DNA from: Eubacteriales Family XIII. Incertae Sedis bacterium
GTDB taxonomy: Bacteria; Bacillota; Clostridia; Peptostreptococcales; Anaerovoracaceae
Direction: 5' to 3'
Length of the DNA stretch: 34,687 bases
NCBI GenBank assembly: GCA_031261345.1
Contig: JAISKC010000030.1
Coordinates: 1-34,687, forward strand
Positions 33,401 to 34,687 of the stretch are shown piece after piece. The notes under the pieces were generated by a model that saw only the letters and a list, made by a program, of their open reading frames with translations, had not been told where the DNA came from and did no database searches. The position numbers and the translations under genes are program-made. The stretch's first letter is position 1. Each line of letters starts with the position of its first letter.

Positions 33401-34269
33401 AGCCCCTGCTTCTTCAGATACTTCGTGCCCAAAGTCGCGAGATCCATGAGCGTGATATCCCTGTTTTTCTCCTTCTCGGCATAGACCTCTTTTCTGATTT
33501 CAAGATACTTCCCAAAAGCCTTCTCAACCACATCTGCATGGCCGCCGCCCTCGAACGATATGTCCGTGAGCCTCGTCTCAAACGTAGTGTGGCGACAGTG
33601 GTCCGACCAGTAAGTGTCGATGACGCGAAGCTCGGTCAGCGTCGGATCTCTGAATTCCTCCTGATTGAAATAGGTTTGCACAAACTGCAAATCCTTGTGA
33701 TTCATCGCGAGGCCCATCTTCGCGCGAAGTTCCCTGAGCTGAATTTCGGTCATATCCCTCAGCCCCGAAATGACGGCAACCGGCTCCGGCTCGCTCAACT
33801 CAATCGCAAGCGTAGTCGGCTTGTCAAAAGACGCAAGCCGCGAATCAACAGGATTGACGCAGTAACGAATTATCCTCTTTCGGACAGCCTCGTCCGCCTC
33901 GGTTTCAACAGCTATGATCTTCGCAAAACGCACCACCGGCTCGGCCTCTGGCTCAATGAGCCTGATGCAGGTTTCCGCCGAATCCGCCCGCTGGTCAAAC
34001 TGCCCAGGCAGATATTCTATGCCAAAAATAAAAAAATCCGGAGAAATATCTATCTCTTCGTCATAAACATTGTCGAGATTTGGCTCGCTGAAAACCGTGT
34101 GCTTCGCCGCTTCATAGAGCCTCGCCGGAATGTTTTCAACATCGTACCTGTTGACAATCCTGACCTGCTTCAGCCCCCGTATCCCTAAGTTTTCTTTCAG
34201 CTCATTTCTAAGATTTTGAGCCTCGACGTCAAATCCCTTTTTCTTCTCTACGAATAATCTTTGAACCAT
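30463..34269 (-). CDS. purL: Phosphoribosylformylglycinamidine synthase, single-chain form
   Basis: This 1268-residue enzyme converts FGAR, glutamine and ATP to FGAM, step four of purine synthesis. It is the fused large form, unlike the three-part PurS/PurQ/PurL of Bacillus. The N-terminal PurS-like part (1-~150) is followed by two AIR-synthase-like halves, with YWSDHCRHTTF and FKNETHNHPTEIEPFGGAATCLGG marking the first active site. The C-terminal glutaminase domain begins near VFIPVFPGTNCE; its triad is Cys1109 (GICNGFQ), His1239 and Glu1241 (GHSER). I prefer the ATG at 34269, with GAGGG ten bases upstream, over a GTG seven codons earlier. It is the first gene of the purine run and follows a terminator and an AT-rich promoter region. 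Confidence 0.95.
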   Translation of the reverse strand: MVQRLFVEKKKGFDVEAQNLRNELKENLGIRGLKQVRIVNRYDVENIPARLYEAAKHTVFSEPNLDNVYDEEIDISPDFFIFGIEYLPGQFDQRADSAETCIRLIEPEAEPVVRFAKIIAVETEADEAVRKRIIRYCVNPVDSRLASFDKPTTLAIELSEPEPVAVISGLRDMTEIQLRELRAKMGLAMNHKDLQFVQTYFNQEEFRDPTLTELRVIDTYWSDHCRHTTFETRLTDISFEGGGHADVVEKAFGKYLEIRKEVYAEKEKNRDITLMDLATLGTKYLKKQGLAEDLDESEEINACSIKVKAEVTGGDDGETTLEDWLVMFKNETHNHPTEIEPFGGAATCLGGAIRDPLSGRSYVYQAMRVTGSGNPGKGIDDTLPGKLTQYQITRGAAKGYSSYGNQIGLATGQVDEIYDENYVAKRLEIGAVIGAAPADFVVRETPLKGDVILVVGGRTGRDGLGGATGSSKEHNEESVLTAGAEVQKGNPPVERDIQRLFRRPEATRLIKRCNDFGAGGVSVAIGELAASIDVNLDLVLKKYEGLDGTELAISESQERMAVVISPLSVESFKTFAAEENIEVTEVAKVTDSGRFRMFWRDDKILDLSRKFLDTNGVTQERTALVRGKDISTDWVDAIPENELSEKSLLNLLGELNAAGKRGLVEQFDSTIGAGSLLMPLGGKTQLTPTLGMAAKLPVQKGDTNTATLMSYGFDPRIANRSPYHSAIYAVLDSAAKIAAMGGDIAGIRLSLQEYFPKLGSVPKRWASPLMALVGAFEAQIALGIPAIGGKDSMSGTFKHLDVTPTLVSFAVKTVDAGKVLSPEFKESGSNIVLLKTPRGENEIPDFEMFRQIAGRIFELSNEGKILAASTIAYGGIFAAVAKAGIGNLIGAKLSGVSARDLTDENYGGFLLEVSGEEDAGKLFEGLPFAVIGETWGNGEISVDFGGKKISVGLGDIIERLEAPLKTVFPISAGHDSGDANAIAAISFTERNRKTPSVKISGTAKPKVFIPVFPGTNCEMDSKRAFEKAGAEVSLVQLLSRDKQGSGDSIRRMADEIRTSQIVMIPGGFSGGDEPEGSAKFITAVLRNPRISEAITELLDERDGLMLGICNGFQALVKIGLLPYGKISEPDEEAPTLTYNTIGRHQSKLVRTRIGSVLSPWLKKTEVGDVHTVPVSHGEGRFVASDEVVESLLSAGQIATQYVDLSGEPTHDIRYNPNGSVLAVEGITSPDGRVFGKMGHSERNMPGLYRNVSGNFDNSIFAAGVEYFK

Positions 34270-34295
34270 AATTCCATAGCCCTCGCCCACCGCCG

Positions 34296-34315
34296 TATTC
34301 TGAATTTTCAGAATA
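34296..34315 (-). promoter_or_regulatory. 20-bp palindrome at the 5' end of the purL transcript, possible operator
   Basis: TATTCTGAA and TTCAGAATA form perfect 9-bp arms around TT. The palindrome touches a TATAAT (34315-34320, minus strand) and lies where transcription would begin, 27 bases before the purL start. A second TATAAT is at 34335-34340. It could be a repressor site or a 5' hairpin; no purine riboswitch core is visible. Confidence 0.5.
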
Positions 34316-34344
34316 TTATACTATTCTCTAATAGATTATATCAT

Positions 34345-34377
34345 AAAAACAAAGACGGCGAGCAAATGCCCACCGCC
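34345..34377 (-). terminator. Rho-independent terminator after the Rpn-like gene
   Basis: On the minus strand GGCGGTGGGC (34368-34377) pairs with GCTCGCCGTC (34354-34363) over ten bases, including G-U pairs, around an ATTT loop, and is followed by TTTGTTTTT. It separates the Rpn-like gene from the purL transcript. Confidence 0.88.
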
Positions 34378-34390
34378 TATTTGCAAATTT

Positions 34391-34410
34391 ATTCAACGTT
34401 ATTCAACGTT
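34391..34410. repeat. Short tandem duplication
   Basis: ATTCAACGTT occurs twice in direct succession in the gap between the Rpn-like gene and its terminator. It is probably a simple duplication without function. Confidence 0.6.
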
Positions 34411-34432
34411 CTGATTCAAGAGCCGAATGATA

Positions 34433-34687
34433 CTATAGTGCCTCGACCTCTTCGACACCAAGCCCCGTAACTTTCGCAATAATTTCAATTGTAATCCCCT
34501 CAGTCTTCATATTGCGAGCGGTATCCAAAGCCTTCCTGATTTCACCCTCAGCAATGCCCTCAGCCTTCCCCTTAGCCTCGCCAAACAAAATAGCACCTCG
34601 CCTGTCCCGTAGGTCCTTCTCCCTCGCATCAGCTATCATGCGCTCCGCCTCGTCCTCACTCATCTCCTTGAGCACAGCCGTTGCCTT
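34433..34687 (-). CDS. C-terminal part of an Rpn/PD-(D/E)XK family nuclease (transposase-like), cut by the window edge
   Basis: The minus-strand frame is open to the right edge, giving the last 84 residues of a larger protein. The repetitive GEAKGKAEGIAEGEI helix followed by a small domain (ARNMKTEGITIEIIAKVTGL, then GVEEVEAL at the end) is the standard C-terminus of the Rpn recombination-promoting nuclease / PDDEXK_2 family, often annotated as putative transposase. The catalytic core would lie beyond the window. An internal GTG at 34675 is unlikely to be the real start. A terminator follows at 34345-34377, so it is not part of the purine operon. Members are often variable in number and sometimes phase-variable. 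Confidence 0.75.
   Translation of the reverse strand, partial: KATAVLKEMSEDEAERMIADAREKDLRDRRGAILFGEAKGKAEGIAEGEIRKALDTARNMKTEGITIEIIAKVTGLGVEEVEAL

Noticed and set aside
34270-34353. Purine riboswitch upstream of purL
   Set aside because: There is no room for the three-helix aptamer and none of its conserved loop sequences is seen.

Overview
The window looks like a chromosomal segment of a Gram-positive anaerobe, probably of class Clostridia (Bacillota). The purine, cell-wall and DNA-repair proteins have Clostridia-like architectures: a one-piece ~1270-residue PurL, a PcrA/LigA pair, and ComEB followed by TagO. Coding density is high, Shine-Dalgarno sites are purine-rich, and base composition is moderate except for two AT-rich patches (about 1-680 and 2460-3260). 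I cannot name the genus; a family XIII/Anaerovoracaceae-like lineage is only a guess. All genes but one (hisC, 3301-4410) lie on the minus strand. No tRNA, rRNA, CRISPR array, insertion sequence or prophage was seen.

Layout by position. 1-680: the start of a secreted protein whose frame breaks at a run of seven G, a small membrane ORF, and an AT-rich leader. 685-2456: a HAD phosphatase and prfB. 2513-3176: an AT-rich pair, a GNAT-type acetyltransferase and a 71-residue protein, divergent from hisC across a compact promoter region. 4427-12391: serS, a 632-residue glutamine synthetase, a UPF0182 membrane protein and an ATP-type PEP carboxykinase. 12458-16033: a 745-residue acidic single-pass membrane protein and a glycosyltransferase-like protein. 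16119-19140: a hybrid sensor kinase and an ECF sigma factor fused to a membrane anchor and an extracellular domain. 19210-25373: tagO, comEB, a c-di-GMP phosphodiesterase, truA and ligA. 25373-34269: pcrA, purN, purM, purC, purE and purL. 34433-34687: the C-terminal end of an Rpn-type nuclease, followed by a clear terminator.

Read in the direction of transcription, purL-purE-purC-purM-purN-pcrA-ligA-truA-PDE-comEB-tagO is one tightly packed run. Most junctions overlap by 1-7 nt or abut, so a single long transcript is likely. It links purine synthesis, helicase/ligase repair, tRNA modification, second-messenger turnover, dCMP deamination and the first lipid-linked step of wall-polymer synthesis. 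purF, purH and purD must lie elsewhere.

The most distinctive signal is a set of small palindromic repeats. One family has ends GTCATTGC / GCAATCCA, or the variant GTCATTCC / GGAATCTGG. It occurs between genes (5732, 10705, 12429), supplies the last eight codons and stop of purN, and has been copied in frame several times into the acidic membrane protein. A second, unrelated 83-bp palindrome sits exactly in frame inside ligA and adds 28 residues to the adenylation domain. Two further observations deserve testing: a pair of near-identical 17-bp direct-repeat sites of PhoP-box type (580-596 and 17940-17956), and the sigma factor fused to a membrane anchor.
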